This document shows, piece after piece, positions 1 through 7,505 of a stretch of 64,000 nucleotides of DNA; the stretch's first letter is position 1, and each line of letters opens with the position of its first letter. This stretch comes from Micromonospora_J zhanjiangensis (GTDB taxonomy: Bacteria; Actinomycetota; Actinomycetes; Mycobacteriales; Micromonosporaceae): positions 112,933 to 176,932 of the forward strand of contig NZ_JBHSBN010000013.1 in assembly GCF_042650605.1 (NCBI RefSeq), given 5' to 3'. The position numbers were made by a program, and so were the translations under genes. The notes under the pieces were generated by a model. The model did no database searches, was not told where the DNA came from, and saw only the letters and a program-made list of their open reading frames with translations.

Positions 1-1
1 C

Positions 2-355
2 GCCAACGCGTGCAACTCGTCGCCGGCGCGTACCCCGTCGGCGATCACGGTGGGCGCGACCACCAGCACCGATGCCCGCGCGTCGTACTCGAACTACGGG
101 ACCTGCCTGGACATCTTCGCCCCGGGCACGTCGATCACCTCCGCCTGGTACTCCAGCAACACCGCGACCAACACCATCAGCGGTACGTCGATGGCCTCGC
201 CGCACGTGGCGGGCGCCTCGGCGCTGGTGCTGGGCGCCAACCCGTCCTTCACCCCCCAACAGGTCCGCGACTACCTGGTCAACAACGCCACCACCGGCAA
301 GGTCACCAGCCCCGGTAGCGGCTCGGCGAACCGGCTGCTGTTCGTCGTCAACTGA
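2..355 (+). CDS. Subtilisin-like serine protease (S8), C-terminal part, cut by window edge
   Basis: Only the last 117 codons of this secreted peptidase lie in the window; the frame enters open at base 2 and stops with TGA at 353. The segment SPARTPSAITVGA followed by LDIFAPG and then GTSMASPHVAG is the C-terminal half of an S8 catalytic domain, and the Ser of GTSMASPHVAG is the nucleophile. The order and spacing resemble the proteinase K/aqualysin branch. The protein ends soon after the catalytic domain (RLLFVVN), so no P/Homo B or other C-terminal domain is attached. Secretion is expected for the family but the signal peptide is outside the window. The family call is secure; the substrate is unknown. 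Confidence 0.93.
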   Translation, partial: ANACNSSPARTPSAITVGATTSTDARASYSNYGTCLDIFAPGTSITSAWYSSNTATNTISGTSMASPHVAGASALVLGANPSFTPQQVRDYLVNNATTGKVTSPGSGSANRLLFVVN

Positions 356-449
356 CCGCTGCGCACCCGGGGGCCGGCGGCACCTGCCGCCGGCCCCCGG
401 GCCTTGCCGGCACCGGTCGGTCGCCTCGCCGGAAATCACCTGGAAGCGG

Positions 450-923
450 TCAGCGGTCGCCGGTCCGTTCGTACCGGACGACCTGGCCGGTCGTGGCGTC
501 CACGTCCACCCGGTCCCGGCCGCCGGACCGGGCGATCCGCACGCTCCACACCGCCCGACCGTGCTCGGTCTCGGCCTCCACCTTGACCACGCTGCCGCCA
601 CCGGTGCGGGCCAGCGCGATCTCCACCGCCCGGTCCCGCCCGGCCGCGCCGGCGGCGGCCGACGGTCCGCCGGTGGTCGGTCGCCCGGGCGAACCGGCTA
701 CGGACCGGTCGTCCGAACCGACCCGGGCCGGGTTGTCCTCGGGGCCGGTCGTCGAACGGGCGGCCGGCCGGACCGCCGGGTCGGCGGCCGGAGCCGGTGT
801 GGCCGGGACGATCGGCCGGGACCGCCCGGCGTCCACCTCGGCGGCGCCGGCACCCAGCGCCGTGCCGGTGATCGCGGCCGCGATCACGCCGCCGGTGATC
901 AGGACGAGAGTCTTGCGGGTCAT
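450..923 (-). CDS. Secreted PepSY-domain protein
   Basis: A 157-residue protein whose first 25 residues form an export signal (MTRK followed by a hydrophobic, Ala/Gly-rich stretch). A low-complexity Ala/Pro/Arg linker follows, and a PepSY-like domain fills roughly residues 95-157 (AVEIALARTGGGSVVKVE, then DVDATTGQVVRYE). PepSY domains are commonly peptidase inhibitors or extracytoplasmic sensors. An AGGAGG ribosome-binding site sits 6 bases before the ATG. It lies just downstream of a histidine kinase/response regulator pair on the same strand and close to an S8 protease on the other strand. A role as target or modulator of that signalling pair is plausible but inferred. Confidence 0.8.
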   Translation of the reverse strand: MTRKTLVLITGGVIAAAITGTALGAGAAEVDAGRSRPIVPATPAPAADPAVRPAARSTTGPEDNPARVGSDDRSVAGSPGRPTTGGPSAAAGAAGRDRAVEIALARTGGGSVVKVEAETEHGRAVWSVRIARSGGRDRVDVDATTGQVVRYERTGDR

Positions 924-993
924 CGGGAACCTCCTGTGCTCGTCGATGCCCCAAGGTTCGCTTGATCCCGGATAGCGGCGCGCTGCGCCGACC

Positions 994-2283
994 CTAAGGA
1001 GAGGTAAAGGTGCGCGGCGGGCCGAGTTCCAGGGTCACCCGCAGCCCGCGTACCGCCCCGGCGGCCAGGTCGAGCCGCCCGCCGCTGGTCCGGGCGGCCC
1101 GGCGGGCGATGTCCAGCCCGAGCCCGGTCGACCCGGCCGAGGACGCCCCGCGCCGCACCCGCTCCGCCGGCAGGCCGGGGCCCTCGTCGGCCACCACCAG
1201 CACCGCGCCGCCGGCCGGCCCGGCGCGCAGGGTGACCGCGACGGCGGTGCCGTCCGGGGTGTGCGCGAAGACGTTGCCGAGCAGCGCGTCCACCACGGCC
1301 GCCAGTTCGTCGGCGGGCACCCGGACCGGCAACGGACCGTCGGCCAGGTCCAGGTCGACCTCCCGCCCGGTGTCCTCGGCCAGCACCGACCAGAACGCCA
1401 CCCGCTCGCCGACCACGGCGGCGGCGTCGCAGGCGGTGTCGGCGTCCGGGTCCCGTCGCCACCGGGCCTGCCGGATCAGCCCGGTGACCGCGCGTTCCAG
1501 CCCGTCCACGGCGGCACCCACCCGGGCCGCCTCGGCCGGATCGGCCAGCGACTCGGCCTCCAGCCGCAGCGAGGTCAGCGGGGTACGCAGCCGGTGCGAC
1601 AGGTCGGCCAGCTGTTCGCGTTCGTCCTGCAGCAGCTCCTGGATCCGGCCGGCGAGGTGGTTCAGCGCGCCGGCCACCTCGCGCAGTTCCGGCGGTCCGG
1701 TCGGCCGGGCGCGGGCGGTCAGGTCGGCCCGGGCCAGCCGGTGCGACACCGCCGACAGCTCACTGATCGGCGCGGTCAGCGAGCCGGCCAGCCGGTCGGC
1801 GACCAGCAGGCCGACCAGCAACAGGGCCACCCCGAGCGTGCCCAGCACCAGCCAGGACCGGTCCACTCCGCGGGTCAGTTCGGCGCGGGACACGACGGTC
1901 CGGATCACCGCCGTACCCTCGGGCCGGCCGGTCACCGCCACCACGATCTCGTTCCCGTCCGGACCGGTGACGGTCAGGCTCCGGCCGGCCCGGGCGGCCA
2001 GCTCGACCGCCGGGGTACGCGCCGCGGGCGTGCCGAGCACCGTCCCGTCCGGCAGGTACACCGTCATCGACCGGCCGGTGGCCGTCACCTGCTCGACGGT
2101 CAGCCGCAGGGCGGCCCGGTCGGCGGTGCCCACCACGGCGACGACGCCCTGCGCCTCGGTGGTGGCGGCCACCAGGGCCCGGTCCCGGGCCACCCCGCGC
2201 AGCAGCACCGCCAGCGGCACCAGGAAGGCCAGCAGCACCAGGCACGTGGTGGCCGCCACCAGCAGGGTCAGCCGGCGCCTCAC
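994..2283 (-). CDS. Two-component sensor histidine kinase
   Basis: A 429-residue membrane kinase. The GTG start at 2283 overlaps the regulator's TGA (GTGA), so the long open frame upstream of it is a shadow. An N-terminal membrane segment (residues about 4-25), an extracytoplasmic domain, a second membrane segment (LGTLGVALLLVGLLVADRLA) and a HAMP-like linker come first. The H-box is LSHRLRTPLTSLRLE, the N-box is LLGNVFAHTPDG, and the ATP lid is DEGPGLP followed by GLGLDIARRAA. It should autophosphorylate on the H-box His and pass phosphate to the adjacent regulator. The ligand cannot be read from sequence. The C-terminus is complete. Confidence 0.93.
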   Translation of the reverse strand: MRRRLTLLVAATTCLVLLAFLVPLAVLLRGVARDRALVAATTEAQGVVAVVGTADRAALRLTVEQVTATGRSMTVYLPDGTVLGTPAARTPAVELAARAGRSLTVTGPDGNEIVVAVTGRPEGTAVIRTVVSRAELTRGVDRSWLVLGTLGVALLLVGLLVADRLAGSLTAPISELSAVSHRLARADLTARARPTGPPELREVAGALNHLAGRIQELLQDEREQLADLSHRLRTPLTSLRLEAESLADPAEAARVGAAVDGLERAVTGLIRQARWRRDPDADTACDAAAVVGERVAFWSVLAEDTGREVDLDLADGPLPVRVPADELAAVVDALLGNVFAHTPDGTAVAVTLRAGPAGGAVLVVADEGPGLPAERVRRGASSAGSTGLGLDIARRAARTSGGRLDLAAGAVRGLRVTLELGPPRTFTSP

Positions 2284-2963
2284 GGCAGGGCGCCCAGGCG
2301 TACCCCGACGCCGCGCACGGTGTGCAGGTAGCGCGGTTCCCGGGCGGTCTCGCCGAGCTTGCGGCGCAACCAGGACAGGTGCACGTCGACCGTCTTGTCC
2401 GCCCCGCCGTACGGCACCTGCCACACCTCGGTCAACAGTTCCCGCTTGGTGACCACCTGCCCCGGCCGGCAGGCCAGGTAGTGCAGCAGGTCGAACTCGC
2501 GCGGGGTGAGTTCCAGCGGCCGACCGGCCAGCGTCGCCCGCCGGCCGGCCGGGTCGATCCGCAGCTCGTCGACGACCAGCGTCACCGGTGCCTCCGGCCG
2601 TCCCGGGCCGCGCCGCAGCACCGCCCGGATCCGCGCGTCGAGCTGCGCGGCGGTGAACGGCTTGACCACGTAGTCGTCCGCGCCGGCGTCCAGGCCGCGC
2701 ACCACGTCCCGGTCGTCGTCCCGGGCGGTGGCGACGATGACCGGGACGTGGCTCACCGCGCGGACCATCCGGAGCAGTTCCAGGCCGTCCCGGTCCGGCA
2801 GGCCCAGGTCGAGCACCACCAGGTCGGGCCGGTCGTCCAGCACCGCCTGCAGTCCGGCCATGGCGGTGGACGCGGCGGCGACCGCGTGTCCCCGTTCGCG
2901 CAGGGCCCGCAGCAGCGGGGTACGGATCGCCGGGTCGTCCTCGATCAGCAGCAGGCGGGGCAC
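2280..2963 (-). CDS. OmpR/PhoB-type response regulator
   Basis: A 227-residue regulator with a receiver domain: acidic pocket EDD near residue 9, phosphoacceptor Asp in VVLDLGLPDRDG near residue 52, and the Lys of DDYVVKPF near residue 102. A winged-helix DNA-binding domain follows (LTPREFDLLHYLACRPGQVVT ... VDVHLSWLRRKLGE ... RGVGVRLG). It is translationally coupled to the kinase by a 4-base overlap. The start is GTG; a TAGCGT box 6 bases before it suggests a leaderless transcript. It probably controls nearby envelope genes such as the PepSY protein or the divergent small secreted protein, but no operator was identified. Confidence 0.95.
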   Translation of the reverse strand: MPRLLLIEDDPAIRTPLLRALRERGHAVAAASTAMAGLQAVLDDRPDLVVLDLGLPDRDGLELLRMVRAVSHVPVIVATARDDDRDVVRGLDAGADDYVVKPFTAAQLDARIRAVLRRGPGRPEAPVTLVVDELRIDPAGRRATLAGRPLELTPREFDLLHYLACRPGQVVTKRELLTEVWQVPYGGADKTVDVHLSWLRRKLGETAREPRYLHTVRGVGVRLGALP

Positions 2964-3065
2964 ATCGGAACGCTACCGTCCCCCGGCCGGTCCGGCCGCT
3001 CACGTTAACCCGGCCTTAGGATCACCCGGTGCCCGCCTTAACCGGGCACCGGGCATAGTCACGGG

Positions 3066-3539
3066 ATGCACCGTCGTACCGTGCTCGTCGTCGTCGGGTG
3101 GTTCGTGGCCGCCGCGGCGGCCACCGGCGCCGGCCTGGCCGCGGTCCGGGTGATCGGCGACGGCATCACCGCCGGCCCGGGCGCCGAGGTGGTGGACGCC
3201 GACCGGGTGGCCCGCGACCTGGCCGCCGCGACCCCGACCGGCCCCACGCCCACCGCCACCGCACCCACCACGCCGACCGCCACCGCCGCACCCACGCCGT
3301 CCGCCGTCGGTCGTCGGGCGGTGGCGGCCACCCCCGGCGGTACGGTGATCGCCGAGTGCGTCGGCCCGACCGTCCGGCTGGTCACCGTCGCGCCGGCCCA
3401 GGGCTTCGGCGTACGGCGGCAGGACGCCGAACCGGACGACCACGCCCGGGTCGAGTTCGCCGGGGACGGTGGCCGGATCGAGGTGGACGTCCGCTGCCGG
3501 ACCGGCCGGCCCGACATCACCTGGGACCGACACGACTGA
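3066..3539 (+). CDS. Small membrane-anchored or secreted protein of unknown function
   Basis: A 157-residue protein with a single N-terminal hydrophobic segment (residues about 5-28), a Thr/Pro/Ala-rich linker made of ATPT-like repeats (about 55-80) and a C-terminal globular part holding two cysteines (TVIAECVGPTVRLV and VDVRCRTGRPDI) that could form a disulfide outside the cell. The gene is divergent from the response regulator with about 100 bp between them. A CATAGT box lies 6 bases before the ATG, so the message may start at the start codon. I do not recognise the family. A cell-envelope role under the neighbouring two-component system is an inference. Confidence 0.75.
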   Translation: MHRRTVLVVVGWFVAAAAATGAGLAAVRVIGDGITAGPGAEVVDADRVARDLAAATPTGPTPTATAPTTPTATAAPTPSAVGRRAVAATPGGTVIAECVGPTVRLVTVAPAQGFGVRRQDAEPDDHARVEFAGDGGRIEVDVRCRTGRPDITWDRHD

Positions 3540-3545
3540 CCGGGT

Positions 3546-4496
3546 TCAGTAGTAGCGGCTCGCCCGGAGCGACCAGTCGTAGGTGCCGCGGATCCAGCAG
3601 CGTCGGGCGTCGGCGAACCGCCGCACCGCCGGCGCCGCGTCGGTGAGCAGTTCCCGCTCCAGGCCGAGGTAGGTGTCGAGGCCGGCGTTGAACCGGTTCG
3701 CCGCGTCGGTCAGCGCCGCCTCCTCGTCCTGGCCGGTCTCCAGCGCGATGGTGACGGCGAGGTTGTGCCCGTCCTCTCCCAGCCGGCGTTCCTTGTCGTA
3801 CGAGAAGACGTCGTTGCACCAGCAGACCAGGTCGGCGGCCAGCCGGTCCATTCGGGACAGTGCCGGGTCGGCGAGCAGTTCCGCCCCCGGCAGGGCGCCG
3901 TGTGCGAGGTCGGTCAGCGTGAAGCTCGGGTGCACCGCGCCGGTGTGCCGGCGCATCCGGATGTACTCGGCGACCGCCGGGACCCGGTGGTGTTCCCGGT
4001 TCGCCGCCTCCCACAGCAGGGCCAGCAGATACTCCCGCAGGTCACCGACGAAGCGCAGCAGCGACGGCGGGTGGTTCTGCCGGCGTACCCGTCGGCACAG
4101 GTCGTGCAGCGCGACGCCGAGCGGTCCGCCGGCGACCGGCGGCGGCACGGTCCCGGCGCCGGACAGGTCGAGCACCTCCAGCAGCCGGGCCACCACCGGC
4201 GCCAGCCGGCGGGGGTCGGCGCCCAGCCCGTCGTCGTCGCAACTGTCGTCGAAGGCGAACAGCCAGGTGATCAGGTCGGCGAGCAGGCCGAGCGGTCCCG
4301 GATCGGCGTCCGGGCAGGCCCGCCCGGCGAGTTCCCCGGCGTTGGCCCGGGCCAGCCGGTCGGCGGCGTCCGAGGTGGACACCAGGCCGAGTTCGGCCGC
4401 CCAGCCGGCGGACCGGTCACCGACCTCCGTGGTGTGGCGGTTGACTTTGCTGGGAAAGGGTGGTCCGTGCAGTGCCGCAACGGCGAAGGACCGCAT
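3546..4496 (-). CDS. Class I terpene cyclase (sesquiterpene-synthase-like)
   Basis: A 316-residue enzyme, the normal size for bacterial terpene cyclases. The aspartate-rich metal motif is FDDSCDDD (about residues 82-88) and the second metal motif is NDVFSYDKE (about 227-235), fitting the NSE/DTE consensus. An Arg-Tyr pair is present at the C-terminus. These bind the Mg-diphosphate of a prenyl diphosphate and trigger ionisation. I chose the ATG at 4496 rather than an upstream in-frame Met because AGGAGG lies 6 bases before it. No prenyltransferase or P450 lies beside it, so the product likely draws on a general farnesyl diphosphate pool. Substrate length and product cannot be told from sequence. 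Confidence 0.88.
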   Translation of the reverse strand: MRSFAVAALHGPPFPSKVNRHTTEVGDRSAGWAAELGLVSTSDAADRLARANAGELAGRACPDADPGPLGLLADLITWLFAFDDSCDDDGLGADPRRLAPVVARLLEVLDLSGAGTVPPPVAGGPLGVALHDLCRRVRRQNHPPSLLRFVGDLREYLLALLWEAANREHHRVPAVAEYIRMRRHTGAVHPSFTLTDLAHGALPGAELLADPALSRMDRLAADLVCWCNDVFSYDKERRLGEDGHNLAVTIALETGQDEEAALTDAANRFNAGLDTYLGLERELLTDAAPAVRRFADARRCWIRGTYDWSLRASRYY

Positions 4497-4696
4497 GTCT
4501 CCTCCTGTCGCACGGTCGTCCGGCGAGGACGGTCGCGGCGCGCCGGAACACCGGCCGGAGTGGACACCGAACTCCTCCGGGCGGCGTCGCACTCCGCGGC
4601 AGCCTCGGGACACCCGCGGGAATGCGAAGAAGCGTACGGCCAACCGAGCGGTGACAACTGTCACGACTCAGGGTGCCCGGGATGAGCGGCGGGTCG

Positions 4697-5326
4697 TCAG
4701 ACCCCGAACCGGGTGGTCCGCAACCGTTCGGCGGTCGCCGGCGGACCGTCGAGCTGCACCCGGGCCACGCGCTGCCGGCCGAACAGGAACATCACGAGTT
4801 CACCGGGCCCGCCGACCAGCCGGAGCCGGTCCCCGCCGGCGCCGGTGGAGACCTCGCCGTGCCCTGGGGCCTGGACCAGGACGGCGGCCGGGAAGCGGCG
4901 CAGGTTCAGCCGGGCGACGATCGGCAGCCGCTTCCACAGCGCGGCGTCCAGTTCCGCGGACAGCGTCCGGGGGCGCCAGTTCGGCTGGGCCCGCCGCAGG
5001 TCCTCGTGGTGGACGAAGAACTCCAGCAGGTTGGTGAGTTCGTCGACCAGCGGGTTGCTCACCGGGCTCCACCACGGTGCCCGCCGTACCTGGTCGACCA
5101 GTTGGGGGAAGGGCTGGGCCGCCACCGTCGCCTGGACCCGGTCGGCGTGCCCGCGCAGCGGCCCCAGCAGGATCCCGGCGGCCGCGTCCGGTCGGCGTTC
5201 GCGCACCACCAGGTGCGCGGCCAGGTCCCGCGCGGTCCAGCCCTCGTTGATGGTCGGGGCGTCCGGCCCGACCGCGAGCAGCAACTCGGCGAGGGTCCGG
5301 CGTTCCAGCTGGGCATACCGCGGCAT
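4697..5326 (-). CDS. DinB/MDMPI-superfamily protein (TIGR03085-like)
   Basis: A 209-residue protein beginning with a helical-bundle domain of the mycothiol-dependent maleylpyruvate isomerase N-terminal type. It carries RDLAAHLVVRERRPD and later FFVHHEDLRRAQPNW, whose histidines are the expected metal ligands. The closing half (LRLVGGPGELVMFLFGRQ) matches the C-terminal part found in the TIGR03085 family. Members are cytoplasmic, probably metal-binding, and often presumed thiol-dependent, but no reaction is established for this subgroup. It stands alone on its strand between the terpene cyclase and the divergent ABC exporter. Confidence 0.82.
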   Translation of the reverse strand: MPRYAQLERRTLAELLLAVGPDAPTINEGWTARDLAAHLVVRERRPDAAAGILLGPLRGHADRVQATVAAQPFPQLVDQVRRAPWWSPVSNPLVDELTNLLEFFVHHEDLRRAQPNWRPRTLSAELDAALWKRLPIVARLNLRRFPAAVLVQAPGHGEVSTGAGGDRLRLVGGPGELVMFLFGRQRVARVQLDGPPATAERLRTTRFGV

Positions 5327-5517
5327 GTCCAGATGGTAGATCCGATCCGATCCGGGCCGCGGGTCCGCCGGCCGATCCCGACGGACCGGATCGTGGCCGG
5401 CGCCCGCCCGCGGCGACGGCGACTGTGAGGGCGGACACGTCGGCCGACGGCCACACCCGGCCAGACCGTCGTGGGTAAGGGTTAGATTGACGGGTACGGC
5501 TTACTGCGGGGGAGAGT

Positions 5518-7395
5518 GTGGCGACAAAGACTAGCCGGGACGTGCTCGGCAGGGGAATCCGCGTGCTCGGCCGGGCGATCCGCGAGGAACCGCGCATCTT
5601 CACCGTGGCGGTCGCCGGCAGCGTGCTGTTCGGTTTGTTGATCATCGCCAACGCGTACGTGGTGGGTGCCGTGGTCGGCAAGGTGGTGGTCCCCGCGTTC
5701 GCCCGCGGCCGGGCCGACACCGGACTGGTCGCGCTCGCCGCCGCCGCGCTGCTGGCGGTCAGCGTGCTGCGGGTGGTCGGCATCGTCGGCCGCCGGCTCG
5801 GCGCCGGTTACATGCAGTACCGCCTGCAGGCCGCCTACCGGCGCCGGGTCACCCGCCGCTACCTGGAACTGCCGCTGTCCTGGCACCACCGGCACGCCAC
5901 CGGCACCCTGCTGTCCAACGCCAACTCCGACGTCGAGGCCGCCTGGTTCCCGATCGCGCCGCTGCCGTTCGCGGTCGGCACCCTGGTGATGCTGGTCGCC
6001 GCGATCGGCTCGCTGCTGGCCACCGACTGGGTCTTCGCCCTGGTCGGCCTGACCATCTTCCCGGCGCTGTTCGCGCTGAACGTGGTCTACTCCCGCCGGA
6101 TGGCGCCCCGCCAGGCCCGGGCCCAGCGGATGCGGGCCGAGGTCAGCGCGATCGCGCACGAGAGCTTCGACGGCGCCCTGGTGGTCAAGACGATGGGCCG
6201 GGAGGCGCAGGAGACCGCCCGGTTCGCGGCGCGGGCCGCCGAACTGCGGGACGCGTTGATCTCGGTCGGCCGGCTGCGCGGCCTCTTCGACCCGATGCTG
6301 GAGACCCTGCCCAGCATCGGCACCCTGGCCGTCCTGGTCGTCGGCGCGGTCCGGTTGCGCGAGGGCGCCATCACGATCACCGAACTGGTCAGCGTCGCCT
6401 TCCTGTTCACCGTGTTGGCCTTCCCGGTCCGGGCGGTCGGCTGGGTGCTGGCCGAGCTGCCCCGCAGCGTGGCCGGTTGGGACCGGTTGCAGGACGTGCT
6501 GACCGCCACCGGCGAGATGCCGTACGGGGACACCGCGCTGGACCCGGACCGACGCGGACCGGCCGAACTGGTCCTCGACGGGGTCACCTTCGGCTACCCC
6601 TCCGCCGCCGATGAGGCCGTACCGGTGCTGCGGGACGTGTCGTTCCGGGTGCCGGCCGGTCGTACCGTGGCGCTGGTCGGCCCGACCGGGTCGGGCAAGT
6701 CCACCATCGCCTCGCTCACCGCCCGGCTGGTCGACCCGGACCACGGCACGATCGCCCTCGACGGGATCGACCTGCGGTCGCTGACCGCCGGCTCGCTGGC
6801 CGGCAACATCGCGCTGGTGGCCCAGGTCCCGTTCGTCTTCGACGACACCGTCCGGGCCAACATCACCCTGGACCGGCCGGGGATCACCGACCGGGACGTC
6901 TGGGCCGCGCTGCGGCTGGCCGAGGCGGCCGGCTTCGTCGAGGCACTGCCGGACGGATTGGACACCATGGTGGGCGAGCGCGGCACGTCGCTCTCCGGCG
7001 GCCAGCGGCAACGGCTCACCCTGGCCCGGGCGCTCGCCGGCCGGCCCCGGCTGCTGGTGCTGGACGACGCCACCAGCGCCGTCGACCCCCGGGTCGAGGC
7101 GGCCATCCTGGCCGCCCTGCGCGGTGGCCGGGACGGCGGCCCGGACGCCGTCACGCCGGACGGCGGCCCGACCGGCCCCGCCGCGTCGATCCTGGTGGTC
7201 GCCTACCGCCGGGCCACCATCGCGCTCGCCGACGAGGTGGTCTACGTCGAGCAGGGCCGGGTGATCGCCCGGGGCACCCACCAGACGCTGCTGGCGACCA
7301 CGCCCGGCTACGCCGACCTGGTCACCGCCTACGAGAAGGCCGAGGCCGAACGGGACCGGCGGCACGAGGAGGAAGCGGAGGTGGCGGTCCAGTGA
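5518..7395 (+). CDS. ABC exporter half-transporter, degenerate-site subunit
   Basis: A 625-residue half-transporter: six membrane helices in about residues 25-320, then an ATPase domain. Walker A is GPTGSGKST near 387 and the signature LSGGQRQ is near 492. Walker B reads LLVLDDATS near 512-520, so Asp replaces the usual catalytic Glu. The switch position reads VVAYRRAT near 563, without the usual His. This is the pattern of the non-hydrolysing site in heterodimeric exporters, and the partner gene follows directly. GTG start at 5518 with GGGGGAG upstream. A short Gly/Asp/Pro insert lies between Walker B and the switch loop. Likely an exporter of drugs or lipids; the substrate is unknown. Confidence 0.93.
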   Translation: MATKTSRDVLGRGIRVLGRAIREEPRIFTVAVAGSVLFGLLIIANAYVVGAVVGKVVVPAFARGRADTGLVALAAAALLAVSVLRVVGIVGRRLGAGYMQYRLQAAYRRRVTRRYLELPLSWHHRHATGTLLSNANSDVEAAWFPIAPLPFAVGTLVMLVAAIGSLLATDWVFALVGLTIFPALFALNVVYSRRMAPRQARAQRMRAEVSAIAHESFDGALVVKTMGREAQETARFAARAAELRDALISVGRLRGLFDPMLETLPSIGTLAVLVVGAVRLREGAITITELVSVAFLFTVLAFPVRAVGWVLAELPRSVAGWDRLQDVLTATGEMPYGDTALDPDRRGPAELVLDGVTFGYPSAADEAVPVLRDVSFRVPAGRTVALVGPTGSGKSTIASLTARLVDPDHGTIALDGIDLRSLTAGSLAGNIALVAQVPFVFDDTVRANITLDRPGITDRDVWAALRLAEAAGFVEALPDGLDTMVGERGTSLSGGQRQRLTLARALAGRPRLLVLDDATSAVDPRVEAAILAALRGGRDGGPDAVTPDGGPTGPAASILVVAYRRATIALADEVVYVEQGRVIARGTHQTLLATTPGYADLVTAYEKAEAERDRRHEEEAEVAVQ

Positions 7396-7505
7396 GCGCG
7401 AGGAGTGCAGCGCAGCGGAGCCCCGCAGTCGCGAACGAAGGTGAGCTCCAGTGAGCGCGAGGAGTGCAGCGCAGCGGAGCCCCGCAGTCGCGAACGAAGG
7501 TGAGC
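7388..7505 (+). repeat. Tandem duplication of a 59-bp gene-start segment
   Basis: Two head-to-tail copies of a 59-bp unit (7388-7446 and 7447-7505) span the junction of the two ABC genes. Each copy carries the start GTGAGCGCGAGGAGTGC. Copy 1 encodes a 20-residue peptide (7392-7454, VSARSAAQRSPAVAN then EGELQ). Its GTG overlaps the stop of the first ABC gene and its TGA overlaps the GTG of the second, giving a relay of two GTGA couplings. Copy 2 supplies the N-terminus of the second ABC subunit. Confidence 0.9.

Noticed and set aside
994..3003. A 669-residue frame joining the kinase with upstream sequence
   Set aside because: The part beyond 2283 is the response regulator gene read in another frame; the kinase starts at GTG 2283 overlapping the regulator stop.
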